Shown here: positions 45,948 through 57,156 of the stretch, in pieces
Numbering within the stretch: position 1 is the stretch's first letter
Layout: the number at the start of each line of letters is the position of its first letter
Assembly (NCBI GenBank): GCA_000827265.1
Contig: KN834759.1
Coordinates: 663,666-727,665 of the forward strand
Source of the DNA: Collybiopsis luxurians FD-317 M1
Taxonomy: Eukaryota > Basidiomycota > Agaricomycetes > Agaricales > Omphalotaceae
Direction: 5' to 3'
Length of the DNA: 64,000 nucleotides
Program-made: the position numbers and the translations under genes
The notes under the pieces: model-generated
Databases searched by the model: none
What the model was told of the DNA's origin: nothing
What the model saw: only the letters and a program-made list of their open reading frames with translations

Positions 45948-46988
45948 TTACCCCGGCAAATCCCAAAGGTCAGTGAAGCGGGCTGTACACCATTGTCTCT
46001 GCCATGAGAACGCTGTTAATTCTGCGCATACACACGAAGATTGTGCGGCACTTACAATCTCCTGCTCTTTCACGGTCTTGCTTATGGTAAACAAACCGGG
46101 AGATCCAAAGTCGATCATCTGCATAGATTTGATAGTGGTTCCTTCCATAATGACCAGGACGTTCCCTGGATTCATGTCGCTAGTATGAGAATCAAAAATG
46201 TACGTCAATCACCAGCGGAGAACTACTGAAGAACCCTCATTCACTTACGCCACAAGAGCTCTATGCTGAACAGCCCACTTGACCACTTGACCGCACACCA
46301 TCTTTTGCAAATGCACCAAAACCGAATCTTTCTGATCATCGTTCATATGAGAATACTGTGGAATCTGATCTATTATCTTTCCAGGAACTTTCTTCATGAG
46401 TATCACCGGCGAAGGCGTTGAACGGGGCCAGCCCGAAAGCATCCCGGAATTGATGAAATCGTTGGGAGTTAGAAGCTTCAACGCTTTGACTTCAGAGTAT
46501 GCGTCCTGGTCTAGAGATGGTAAAGCTTTCGCTACCACCTCGGAGCCTTTATGTCCTTTGTAATCAGCCTTCAGCGTCGCGATCCCAATGTTACCGCGCC
46601 CGGTAGCTGCATCCGGGAGTGTAGAACCGACCGATACGCCTGCGAGGGTTTTTTCTACCGCAAATCGAGTCTGTGCGTGTCCAGACGAGTAGGGTAAGTT
46701 CGAAACTTACCGAACACCTTTTTGTCATTGGCGTTGAGATTGGTGTCACCATAGAGATCTAAGATCCAAGGCCGCTGCAAAAGTTACGACAGTAAGTAAA
46801 TCGTTCAAATTCATCGTTGATAATGCAGCTCTTACATCGAATTCCTTCAGTAACGCAGCCTTGCTAAATTCATCGTCCGAGTCTGTGCGTTGGAAAATTG
46901 AAGCAGGTGCCGCACGACAGATCGTAATAAAGAGGGAGCCAACGTTGGCAATGAAAAGGGCGGAAATAAATTTTTGAAGTGAGAGCAT
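45948..46988 (-). CDS. Secreted protein-kinase-like protein
   Basis: Exons 46836-46988, 46711-46774, 46249-46654, 45948-46179 give 284 residues in frame. Residues 1-26 are a signal peptide (FISALFIANVGSLFITICRA). The kinase-fold landmarks are GSEVVAKAL (candidate ATP-binding Lys), SEVKALKLL (candidate helix-C Glu), a catalytic-loop equivalent HRALVADMNPGNVL (about 203-216, Asp209 and Asn214) and MIDFGSPG (about 229-236, metal-binding Asp231). The HRD motif itself is not standard, as in aminoglycoside-phosphotransferase-like and other atypical kinases. A GTAAGT at about 46,060 with an AG 48 bases on offers an alternative last intron, which would move the stop to about 45,850. Secretion plus a kinase fold is unusual. 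Activity is unproven. A truncated copy lies at 36.4 kb. Confidence 0.72.
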
Positions 46989-47464
46989 GAAGGTTCGTTT
47001 ATTTTTTCTTTTTTTGCTTGTACTTTCTGACCCGCAGAAAGAGTATGGCTTGACAAAGACCCTTTACTCTGCATCCCATCCACTTTATAGAGCCCCAGAC
47101 ACACCCTTCGCCTGAACCTACCACCCGTTAGACCGCCGTCAATTTTCAAATAAGGCGCAGGCACCTTGATGTCGGGGCTCTCTTATATGTTATAGCCGTC
47201 GCGTCGGCATTTGCGAAACTCACATCCAATAGCAACGAATGTATAACATCACAGGTTGGTTATTCGCAGATATCTCCCGAGTCGTATGCCGTCCAAACAG
47301 GGCCTACTGGCACTGAATATCAAGCCCGCCCAGGCTTTCTCGAAGTCCCGCCCGTACGTTCTATTCAAATGAATCTGTATATCTATACGTATATGTATTT
47401 TAATATACTCCATGTCAATGTCATTTCGATTTCGTATATGTACACATTCATCATGAAATCTATT
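46989..47464. other. 5' flank of the kinase-like gene
   Basis: No gene recognised; contains the promoter of the kinase-like gene and, near 47,385, short TATACGTATATG-type AT runs. Confidence 0.4.
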
Positions 47465-47965
47465 CATCTAGAACGTTTATGCGAGCGGATCAATGTGCAG
47501 TGACTGCGGTATGTAGACACTCCTGCAAATGACTGCAGTGAGCGCAGTGGACACACCCTGCAAATGATTACGGTGAGGGTGGTGGACACTCCCTGCAAAT
47601 GATTGCAGTGCGGGTGATGGACACTCCTAGCAAAATTTTGCAGTCATCTAGAACGTCGATGAAAGTGATTAATGTGCAATGATTCCGGTAGACACTCCTG
47701 TAAATGATTACAATGAGCGCGGTGGACGCCCCCAGAAAATTATCGCAGTGAGGGTGGTGGGCATTCCCTGCAAATGATTGCGGTGAGGGCGATGGACACT
47801 CCTAGCAAAAATTTGCAGTCATCTAGAGCGTTGATGAGAGCGATTAATGTGCAATGATTTCGGTAGACACTCTTGCAAATGATTACAGTGAGTGCAGTGG
47901 ATGCTCCCAGAAAATTATTGCAGTGAGTGCGGTGAACACACAACAATGGATTCCAGTTATTTAGA
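47465..47965. repeat. Hierarchical minisatellite
   Basis: Short units of about 33 bases of the type ACTCCTGCAAATGATTGCAG plus TGAGGGCGGTGG repeat several times inside a longer unit that starts CATCTAGAACGT at 47,465, 47,645 and 47,820, with a degraded fourth start near 47,955. Long-unit periods are 180 and 175 bases. No protein is suggested on either strand. Confidence 0.85.
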
Positions 47966-48165
47966 ATGTTGGGCAATATGCAACTCGATATAATATAGAC
48001 AGCCTGAGCTCACTGAAATAGATTTCCGGGACCTTCACTGAACAAATTTGCAGGTATGGAACTCCAACGAAAGCAAAATTGTCCAATTTACCGCCATTCG
48101 TATGTACATTTGACCGTTATTAGTCGAACCAAGTGATAGAGTAATATAAGTATCTGAATTGTAAC

Positions 48166-49109
48166 TTATTGAACGAGCAATTCCTCCATCTCCCGGACAA
48201 TCGACAGAGCTAGGTCATTGGCCGCTTCGATACCGGCAACTGTAATAAAAACTTCTCTGTGGGTTACGCCGCAGGACCAGCAATCCTCAGTTGGCCTGTC
48301 GTACGCCATTTGCTCCATCTTCCAATGTATAAGAGTTTCTGGAGAGCTCGATCAGCAAAGACCAAGTAAACCGGTGGGTACATACCAAGACTAGTTCCGC
48401 AGGACGTAACAAATGCACCACACCAAACTCTCAAGGGGTTGGGGCATTTCCGATTCCATTCGAGCATCCGACGAGCAAGATTTACCGTCCTTCCAACCTT
48501 CAAAGTCCGGGGAGGCTCGAAAAACCAGTATATCCAAGAGACGACGCTGGTCTTGCGAGTGCAAAAAGTGGTGATTTTCTTCTCTAGAACGAGACTGGGC
48601 CTTTTGGAAATCGTAGTAGGAGTAGGCAGAGCCGAAAAACGAACCGGAACTTTATACGAGTTGGTGAAATCACTTTCCATGGTCCAGTACCATCCTAGAC
48701 GTAGATCGAAATACATTCCAGGGGGGAAATCTTCGGCATGCTGCGGAAACTCGAATTGAGCAATTGAGGAATGGACGTCGGGAGTTGCGCCAAGAGCCAT
48801 TCCCTTTCGGAACGAGACGAGAGCCTCAATACTGCGAATGTGGTACTGAAAGCCTCCCTGGATCCGATAGATCCTATTTTCCGTAAGCAAACGATCTTCA
48901 ACGCAGTCGTGGGCGTCCTTCATGCAAATTCCGTCTTCAGCCGGAATAGAAAGCCAGTCGTTTGGGGGACCTTTAGCACCAACGACGCCGCGAAAATTTT
49001 CGAGGTAAATGTAGCGGCGGGATGCGGGGAAAGAGGCAAACGAACGGGAGACGAGTTTCGGAAAGCTGAATCGAGGTCCGATGAGCCAGTATACGCATTT
49101 GAAGATCAT
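48166..49109 (-). CDS. T5orf172 / GIY-YIG-superfamily domain protein
   Basis: Two exons, 48386-49109 and 48166-48338 (GT-AG intron of 47 nt), encode 298 residues. The first exon stays open past the donor, which would give an unrelated tail, but splicing restores ETLIHWKMEQMAYDRP and CWSCGVTHREVF, the expected C-terminal half of the domain. Together with WIYWFF and LKVGRTVNLARRMLEWNRKC (about 195-225) this matches the Mug113/phage T5 Orf172 type of the GIY-YIG nuclease superfamily found in many mushroom orphan proteins. The function in fungi is unknown; nuclease activity is only inferred. The N-terminal 130 residues are not recognised. The chosen ATG is the first in this exon; an upstream exon cannot be excluded. 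Confidence 0.75.
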
Positions 49110-50014
49110 GTTGAGCTAAAACTTGAGGGAAGGAACCAGATGGTGCGAGTAAAGCTATGAAGAATAAGCTGCAGCATAATAAAACACAAAGTTGACTCAC
49201 CAAAATTCCGAAATTAGATGCCACGGAATGCGTATTCGGGCGGAGGAACGAATTGGAACCCGTTGAAGCGAAGCAAATTCTCAGAGGCCTTTCCACGCTC
49301 GTTGAGACTCGTCGAATATCGTTCGAACCTCCTCGTCGTGCTGAACGTTGTGCAAATATCACAGCTTGCCACAATTTGCGCTCCCTTGAGAGACCGTACC
49401 CGTCAGTCGCTGCACAGATTCGACGAAAAATATTTGCCACGTACTTGAAATGCGTCGGACAACGCTAATTCACGATTCACCGACTCAGTACTCAACCAAA
49501 ATTAGAGAAATGGAAAGGAAGGTGCGTGAAAAGGGAAAGGATTAGAAAAACTGGGACAAATTCGCTTACTGAATATCAATTCAGCGCTTACTCATAATAT
49601 AATTCTATCGTGTCGAATAACGGTGCATCGTTCGGAACCGCAACCACAAGAAAGCAAGCTTTCTGTAGAGAAACAGGGTAAGTAGAATCCCAAGATTTAC
49701 ATCTTTCTTCGAGTCAGGTTCCTGGCTCGTCGTGAAGAGTGAGCAAGAAGTTCCAGGCACGGCATAGACGCCCGTAACTTGATGCTCAACTCAATTGAAC
49801 TTCTCCACGTTTTGTGACCATCAAAAGACTATCATTCGCCAATTGACCTTTCGGGACGAAATATGCAAGATAGGCGTTTTGCTGTCTGGTATTGAATTTC
49901 AGCATTTTCCTTCCCTGATTGTTTCGTTCAGATCAGTTTTCGTATTTTCTGGGGAGCTCAAATCGATTCAAGCATAGGATTTCGGGGGCACATAAGGTCA
50001 GCGCACGTGGAAGA
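49110..50014. other. Intergenic; unassigned coding-like patch
   Basis: The stretch 49,218-49,468 is GC-richer than its surroundings and open in several frames (for example IRRKIFATYL on the plus strand), so it might be an exon of an unrecognised gene or of the T5orf172-like gene on the other strand. The rest shows nothing. Confidence 0.3.
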
Positions 50015-50760
50015 GAATTGTACCGGGAACGGAATTGCAGAGGTCAACACATTTACGCGGGGAAGGCCAAGCTTTACGGGGTCAGTCTACGAAATCTCAA
50101 AAGAACCCACCTTTAGTCCTCGAGTCACTGAAGTTGATGTGAAATCCAAGCTCTAATCTCCATTTTCTGCTTTGGATACATCCGTCAAATCAAGGGTGTG
50201 GGCTGCGGAGGGTCAACTGGCGCGGGTTCGAAAGCAAGTTGAAGTCATGACCGAGGGGAATGCACAATATGGAATGCAATTGCACAGGAACGGAATTACG
50301 CAGGTAAGACAATTTGCTCGGCAAATGCAAAGCTTTTTGGGGTCAGTTTGCGAACGAAGGGATCTCGAAAGCGAACTCACCTTCAATTCTCTCGCTATCA
50401 AAGCTGACTTGGGTACAACGCTCCAATCTCATTTTTCTACGGTTCAGGTATCCGTCAGATTGAGGGTGTCGATTGCGGAAGGTTGAATGCAGCGGTTCGA
50501 AAGTACATAGAGATACGACCCAGGGAAAGCAATTGTACGGGGAAAGGAATTACACAGGTAAGGGAAATTGCTCGGGGCTTTTCAGGATCAGTTTGCGAAG
50601 GGATTTCAAAAGCTAACTCACGTTTAATGTTCATGCCATTGAAGCTGCCTCAATATCAAAGCTCTGATTTCCATTCTCTAGCATCCAGGCATCTGTGAAA
50701 TTGAGGGTGTCCGTTGCGGAAGGTTGACTGGAGCAGGTTCGAAAGTAGGGTGAATCATGA
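50015..50760. repeat. Three tandem units of about 255 bases
   Basis: GGAACGGAATTGCAGAGGTC (about 50,029), GGAACGGAATTACGCAGGTA (about 50,289) and GGAAAGGAATTACACAGGTA (about 50,541) mark unit starts. Each unit then contains a GGGGTCAGT/GGATCAGT-TTGCGAA block, AAGCT(A/G)ACTCAC and a ATTGAGGGTGT-C-GTTGCGGAAGGT block. Units differ by substitutions and small indels. Open frames across the units are inconsistent, so the repeat looks noncoding. Confidence 0.8.
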
Positions 50761-51319
50761 CTCGAATGAGGGTATGTTCCTATCGCTGAAGTACAACCAT
50801 CCAGTCCCAACCAACTAACTCGTGGATTTTCCGGTTCCAGTTGTCAACGGCCCTGTTTGGGGAGGTTGGCGTTACGTGTTCAAAGAAGCTGAGCTGGATT
50901 CAAATGGGAAATTTCAGCTATGAACAATTGACGAAATTGGTATTTTTCGTGCACTAATTGAATACAAAGGTCATGTAGAACATGGAAAAAGTACTGAGTA
51001 AGTAACATGACTGTTGCCTGCAGTCCCAGTCAAACGAATTGATTTAATGTGTTCGAGACAGCAGGCTGGTATCGGAAGAAGGAAAGAACCTTCGTTAAGC
51101 GCCCATTACCCGTGGTCGGCAACTGACGGATCCGGCATCTGAATACCCGAGAGCGCTGGTCACCTGAGCGATTGAATTTTCCAATTATTCATAGTAATCT
51201 AATACATACATAATCACAAATGAGGAGAAATCCAAAGCTTAACTCAGCTATCCATTGTAAGGATACCCATTACCATCTGTTCGAGTCTCTGTCTTTCCGT
51301 CGGTGCTTTGTTCAGCTGT
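50761..51319. other. No gene recognised
   Basis: Mixed sequence between the tandem units and the LRR-like fragment; nothing supportable seen. Confidence 0.35.
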
Positions 51320-51660
51320 TCAGTGATCCAACAGGACCCCTGTCGGGTTCTCCAGTGTCAGTTTCCGGAGCCTCAAACCTTCTTTGGAGCCATCCGAGTC
51401 AACAAACCCACCTGTAAACTGGTTTAAATGTAGTTCATGCAAACAGGATTCGAGGCATTCGACTTGTTCAGATGCCTCTGCTAATTCCGACAAAACTCTT
51501 AGACTCTTAGTGAAGATCTCTGGATGGCACTGCTCCGGGGTGAACTGCAAACTCTTCAGCCTCACCTCTGAGCCCAAAGTCAAGAGATGGACAGTATCCG
51601 CCAAAAGATCTTCCAGATGTTACTTGTCAGTCCAGGCAGTAAGGTAGATGGATGTCTGGT
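51320..51660 (-). pseudogene. Fragment of a leucine-rich (F-box-type) gene
   Basis: The minus strand reads EVRLKSLQFTPEQCHPEIF, ESCLHELHLNQFTGGF and GLRLRKLTLENPTGVL, the spacing and residues of irregular LRRs seen in mushroom F-box proteins. It has no F-box, no start, and a stop on either side. It is not closely similar to the two F-box genes at 1-4.5 kb. Confidence 0.4.
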
Positions 51661-53980
51661 AATGCAGAGATGCTGCAGGTAAGTATTTGTTGGGTCTAGA
51701 CTATTGTGGAGCAAGACGGTTATAAAAGATATTAAACATATGAGTACCTCGCTTTCAAAGAATTGGATATATTTATCTGAGTCTTCATGCCGCTCTTTCT
51801 AGGGATCTACACTTTCCACCGCCGCAAATATAGGGGTATCAAATTAAGTATACGGATCATCCGTACTTGTATCAAAATTTTAATAGCAAACTGGATACGA
51901 TAGCCAATACTGGTCTGACCGACCGTCCCGTACCGGTACCATGAATGCTCAAATTGGTATACGGTACGGCCCGGGGCACCATGCTGTATTACGGTAACTA
52001 TATACCGTCCATAGTATACGGAGACGGTTTAGAGCCCCGCAGGCTCTTTCCAATTCATTCCTTTGTTCTTCCTATTCTTTTATTACTCACCTTTATGTTA
52101 CTCTTGTTCCCTTTCAATATATCTCTTTTTCTTAATTATCATGTGGACTTGGAGAAAGATTAGAAAAGGTAAGAAAGGAAATGATGGAGATGGAGAATAC
52201 ACTTCACAACCCTTCCTCTTCTATTCCATCACTACTTCCTTTTCTTGCTTCTTGTGCTCCTCCTCTCCTCCTCCTCTAAACCCTTACATGAATGCACTAC
52301 CAAAGTATTCTGCCTGCTTCTGTGCTCCTTCTCTCTTGACTTTGAGAAATTACACAGGGATATATGCAAGAGATAAGGTTAAGGATAGCAGGGGAAGTGC
52401 AGAACGAGGTAGAAAAGTGAAGGGGGAGAAGGAAAAGTTTGAAGTGGTAGATTGGCAAAGAAGAGAGGTGGTGCAGAAATAAATGGTAGGGTAGAACTTA
52501 CTGTACTAAATGCTTGTTCTACTCATAGAAATTGGGGCCAAGGCATATCAATTTAAATAACAGTGTGTAGGAAGATTTGTAGTTCTGTAGCTGATAATTG
52601 AAGGTACTAAAAGTTGCAAGAACCTCCCAGGTCAACAAAAGACATAAGAAATACTGTAAGTCAAAAACATGAACTCAGCCAAAATTTAATCAGATACCCA
52701 TTTTAACATGTTACTATCAATATATTAAAAACCTATTAATACTATCAATTACAGGCTTTGAGTATGAGTAATAAAATGGATTGGAGCCTTAGGGGTATAA
52801 TCTGGCAATGCCTGGTATCTGTTTGACCCATAGTCAATGTAAAATATATGCAGAGCTGGATATTTATGATTTTTAATAGATGTTCAAATGCAAGGTGTAA
52901 TTTATTTATAAATTCACCAAGGACTTAAAGTAGTAAAGCTGAAACTGAGTTGCAATTAATATATTTCATGGGAATGTATGTGGCTTAGAGCCAAAATTTG
53001 AGAAACAATCACTCAAAAATGTGACTTAATGCCACACAAAATGAGTGCTTAATAGGTGATTACAAGCCCTGATCAGGGCTTCAAGTTCAGAATTTCTGAG
53101 CCGGGACCTAGCCTGAGGGGGCCGGCACATGGCTTGGGGCTCAATGGCTCTGTGCTGTAGCCGGCACATCACTATTCATAAGAGGCGAGACAATGGGGTA
53201 AAATATGTCAGCTTCATATTTCATGAGTGCCTGTTAGATGCCCGGCCTGGACAAGTGTGAACATTGCATTTATAAGATGTATTGGCAACTTTGCATAAAC
53301 CAGAGACATGTGCTCTAAAGTCTACACAGATCTTTAAGTTGAAACAAGTAGCCAATTGATACCAAATATAACCATAGATATTGGTCACCTTAAATAAAAA
53401 CCACAATCTGCAATTTGCATCCAGATTCCAAAAATGGAATGGGTCTACTAATAGTAGATGTTGCTTTAAAATGATTCACTGGTAAAGGGTTTAGGTTTGT
53501 ATAATACAAACCTGTAGTCTAAACAGAAGATTGTAAATTAGCTTGATCAAGTTTATTAGTTCCATTTCTACATAACAAAGAATATACTACTGTAAATGTT
53601 ATGGAGTAGGTAAACCTGCACATCCAACCAATCAACTACCAAAATATAATCAACCCTACATCTGTCATTCCAGCATGTTAAATGCAATTGTACCAATATA
53701 TGGGAACACCAACCCTGAAGATCTGATTATGGAAAACAGATACAAGGAAAATAACTTGAAATAAAAGTGAAACCAACTTGTTAGAAGACAATATAGAAAT
53801 GAAGCAAGTAGTATTTCAAAATATTTCAAACAATAACAGTGTAGTAAAGAATCATATGAGATGGTGCTTTTATCTAATGGATTACTCTTAGCAATAACTA
53901 CTATCACCCATTTATGAATTTTCATACTTGCATAGTCATTTGTAGTACATAACAATTGAATGTATTAAATTTTTCTAACA
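51661..53980. other. AT-rich stretch without a gene
   Basis: Low GC with short frames only. At 51,900-52,020 GTACCGGTAC and several GTATACGG motifs form small palindromes. At 53,064-53,081 there is a perfect 18-bp palindrome (AAGCCCTGATCAGGGCTT) within a GC-richer patch (53,060-53,170) that contains two GCCGGCACAT motifs and may be a mobile-element end. Nothing else supportable. Confidence 0.4.
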
Positions 53981-56525
53981 TCACAGTAACTGTCCTGCTT
54001 TTTGATACAAAGCCAAGATCTGAAGACGATTCCATACAGAGATGAAAGTCCAGCAGTAGATAATTGCCCGAGTCTGAGACATGTAACTCACAGACTTTCG
54101 GATTCTTGTCATCCCACTGTTCCCACATTCAGCAGCACTGGAGTTAATGTGAGTCAATTCTGCATTCACTGCAGAATAACTCTTTAGAAATGCTGCAGGA
54201 GAGCATTTTGTATGGCCAGGAGCATGGAAGCCATCCACTACAAACTGAGTATTTGCAAAAAACTCAGGTTCTCGGCTCCAGCAATATGGACCAAGAGCAC
54301 AAGCAAAATCATACACCACTCTAGAGGGTGCTGTAGGCCATCTTGTGATTATGGCTGAGAAGACATCATTGCGCCCCTCACCTACTGGAATACAGTGAAA
54401 ACCATAGCAGATGCTATGAGTGCACCAACAGGCCATTATTCCACCAGTAAGGCGTTTCTGGGAGTAAGTCTCATAAAATTTTCGACAAGACCCAGTTCTT
54501 TCCTTGCTAACATCTGCTTTACCATCATAAGGTAGCCTGGGATACCGTGGTCGGTGTCTAATTTGAGGTAACCCATAGCAGCATCCTGTCTTTAGGTTTT
54601 GCTTGCTGAGAGTGGATATATATAATCTCTAATGACTGCTTACCTTTTCCCAATTTTGAATTTCCTTATCCATCTGTGATATTGGCAATGTTGTGTCACT
54701 CATAAACCCAAGAGGAATAGAGTTTATGGCTAGTAAGGCATTTAAAACCTCTTTGCCACGATTGTACATCCACCTTGCAACTCCCAGTGTCTCTATAGCA
54801 TATCTCCCTTCCTTTGCCTGTTCAAGCTCCAGGATGGTGTACAAAGAGGGAACTCCCAGCAAAAGTTGAAGATTATCTCGGGTTGAAAAATCAACAAAGA
54901 TTTTCAAATTGTTTAGGGTTGATAGGGTCATAGCTTGCATGGTTGATTCTTCTGCTGCAAACTGTAATTGCTGTTAATATAGAATATAGAATTTATAATT
55001 TAACTCACTATCTGAAATAGAACCAGATATTCTTTGCGGGGATTCCATCCCTTTTGGCTCTCAACTGCCCCATGCCCTAGACGCCGGCTGAACATATCCC
55101 ATAGATGAGGGTCCAGGGAATGCAGCCAGGGATATATTTCCAGCTGTAACATTTTTACACGACCAAAATGTGTCTTGAGGTCTAACAAATGGTCTTCAAT
55201 TACATCACCTTTGTCTGCCTTTAAGCCCCCTTCTGCAAACCAATCCCTCAATCTCTTCCTCATTTTTCCATCCTGGAGCCATTCCTGGTGAGGCAATGGC
55301 TTATTTGGCTGTTCTGATGCATGCTCTTGAATAACAGTAGGAGGCTGAAGCTCTGTGTTTACATGCTTCCGTCCAAAAGATATAGATACTCCATCCCAAA
55401 TAATGCTGTCAGGATAATCTCCACAGCTAGGACATGACTTGTCCCCTTGGAATTGTATAAGTCGAACATATGCAAACCAAACTGATCGAAAGAGCCCTCC
55501 ACCCACAAATGGAGTACATGGTTCCATTTCTTCATAGCGCCGAGAAATAGTATGCACCCAGGGCTCAAATGGTGTTTCTGAGCTACTGAAAGCACTGGTA
55601 TATTCATTGAGCAGTTCATGTGTGAAGAGTGCAGAATTGTTGAAGTTAAAAAGCCCAATATCTCGTGGATCTGGACCTATGTAGCGATGACGCTCTGGGG
55701 GGCATTGTGGGCAAGACTGGAGCTGGATCTGAACTGTAAATGCTTGTGTCAGTGTATATACCTGACATTTGCAAGTGATAATGGGGTGGGAAGGATTAAA
55801 GAAAGCACGTTCTCCATCCAAGCATGGGCAAGAAGCCTGGTTAGAAAGTTGTATGAGAGATGGAGGCTCTCAAAGTGGGCGAGGACGTGAATAGAACTCA
55901 ATTTCATGTGGAAGCATGCACCATTTTGGTGGTAGAATGGGGAGATGGGAGATTGCTCGCAAAGAGCGCCAAGAAAATGGTTTGGCTGATGCTACAGTAT
56001 GAGTGTATAAGTATATAGTAGGTTATCTTCAAATTCAACCACTTACATATGTCAACTCCTCCAGTAACTTTCTCAGTTTGTGATCCTTCTACTTCATCAC
56101 TAGTACCCTTCATGAATTTTTGAGCAGTCAAGATATGACCACACATCTGTCCATCTTTATTTTGACTAGAACATTTCCAGGTACCATTGCCAGTATCAGA
56201 ACCTTCATGTTTCACGATGGCACGTTCTGATATTCCAATTGCAGAGTCTCCTGATTTGGAAACTGAAAAGAGATGGATTGCTTGATTTCCTTCAAATCCT
56301 AAACTCTCTTTCAGAAATAGGATTATGGTTGGATATGGCCCTAGTAAGCAATTGTGCATTCAATACAGTATCTGACAAGGGAATGAATAAACCTATACCT
56401 TCCTCATTTGGAATAGTTGCCTCCAACTCATTTCCATATAGGGCATAATAGCGCTTATGAAAGCAATACCATGCACCGGCAGGACAGAGGCAAGATGCCC
56501 GGCGTTCAACTGACTGACCCAATAC
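53975..56525. mobile_element. Remnant of a KDZ-type DNA element
   Basis: Span of the KDZ-associated gene above. Element ends, terminal inverted repeats and target duplication were not found, so limits are those of the coding remnant. Confidence 0.5.
53981..56522 (-). pseudogene. KDZ-associated cysteine-cluster transposase-like gene, broken
   Basis: Minus-strand blocks in order: CLCPAGAWYCFHKRYYALYG (56,480); a Cys/His finger with TWKCSSQNKDGQMCGHI (56,170); FSWRSLRAISHLPI (55,960); a long exon 55,000-55,821 with CPQCPPERHRYIGPDPRDIG and KSCPSCGDYP; YAIETLGVARWMYNRGKEVL (54,800); and FACALGPYCWSREPEFFANT, HTKCSPAAFLKSY, NSSAAECGNSGMTRIRKSVS (54,300-54,080). These match the CxC5/CxC6-type proteins associated with Kyakuja-Dileera-Zisupton transposases in mushrooms. 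A TGA at 55,870-55,872 interrupts RPRP-L-EPPSLIQL, and further stops and frame breaks lie between 54,440 and 54,630. Introns exist in this family, so some breaks may be introns, but the gene is not intact. Confidence 0.75.
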
Positions 56526-56558
56526 CTCAAGATGATACCAGTGTCTCTACCCTTCCTG

Positions 56559-57068
56559 TTAATGTTCTTCCTTTGGCTGGAACATACTACTCACATTTCC
56601 CTGTCCCAGTTCCTTGGTCCACCCTTCCACAGCAAAGAGTCCACAGTGAAGGCGTATGAATCCTACGCATTCGGACTGTACAGCTTCTACGTACTTGACA
56701 AACTCTGTCGCATTTTGATTCTCTATATCTTCTCTGCGGGCTTCTGGAGATACTTCATCAGCCACAGCAAGAATTTTGTTAAGTTCCGTGTCTAAGTTTA
56801 GATTCCGAAGATTTGATGAAGACCCAAAACCAGATCGACGGTTTGCTTTCCCACTTGCAACATGCTTCCGGCGTGCATTTGGGTACCATTGTGTCCGAGG
56901 CCTTTTCTGAGGACTGACTATTGCGCTGTCTTCGGTCTCTGCTGGGTGACGTCCCGGGTGAAATATTTCCTCGGGCTCGAAGTCGGTGCAACGCAATGAA
57001 GGTAGGCGATCGAGATTGTCTGAGTCCATTGGCTCGTACAAGTTTGTAGGTACGATTATTTTTTTCAT
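56559..57068 (-). CDS. Orphan protein, 169 residues, divergent partner of the 57.2-kb gene
   Basis: Uninterrupted frame from ATG (57,066-57,068) to TAA at 56,559. The protein is acidic at the start (MDSDNLDRLPSLR), has a basic middle (PQKRPRTQWYPNARRKHV, a possible nuclear localisation signal) and a helical C-terminal part (FVKYVEAVQSECVGFIRLHC). No family is recognised. Its start is only 88 bases from the start of the plus-strand gene, so they share a promoter. Its 3' end abuts the KDZ remnant, so the gene may have been truncated by that insertion, or may be its own N-terminal gene. Confidence 0.5.
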   Translation of the reverse strand: MKKIIVPTNLYEPMDSDNLDRLPSLRCTDFEPEEIFHPGRHPAETEDSAIVSPQKRPRTQWYPNARRKHVASGKANRRSGFGSSSNLRNLNLDTELNKILAVADEVSPEARREDIENQNATEFVKYVEAVQSECVGFIRLHCGLFAVEGWTKELGQGNVSSMFQPKEEH

Positions 57069-57090
57069 TCGAATACGAAACGAACTTTTC

Positions 57091-57103
57091 TGCTGAGTCA
57101 GCA
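57091..57103. promoter_or_regulatory. AP-1/Gcn4-type palindrome in a divergent promoter
   Basis: TGCTGAGTCAGCA is a perfect palindrome (around its central G) containing TGAGTCA, the consensus bound by Gcn4/AP-1/Maf-type bZIP proteins. It sits in the middle of the 88-base gap between two divergent ATGs and could serve both. Confidence 0.55.
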
Positions 57104-57112
57104 GGGTAGAAC

Positions 57113-57120
57113 TATAAAAG
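57113..57120 (+). promoter_or_regulatory. TATA box of the 57.2-kb gene
   Basis: TATAAAAG, 44 bases upstream of the ATG at 57,157 and 10 bases after the bZIP palindrome. Confidence 0.6.
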
Positions 57121-57156
57121 AACCCCCAGCACCTTTATCTTTTCTCGCTGTTTCAC

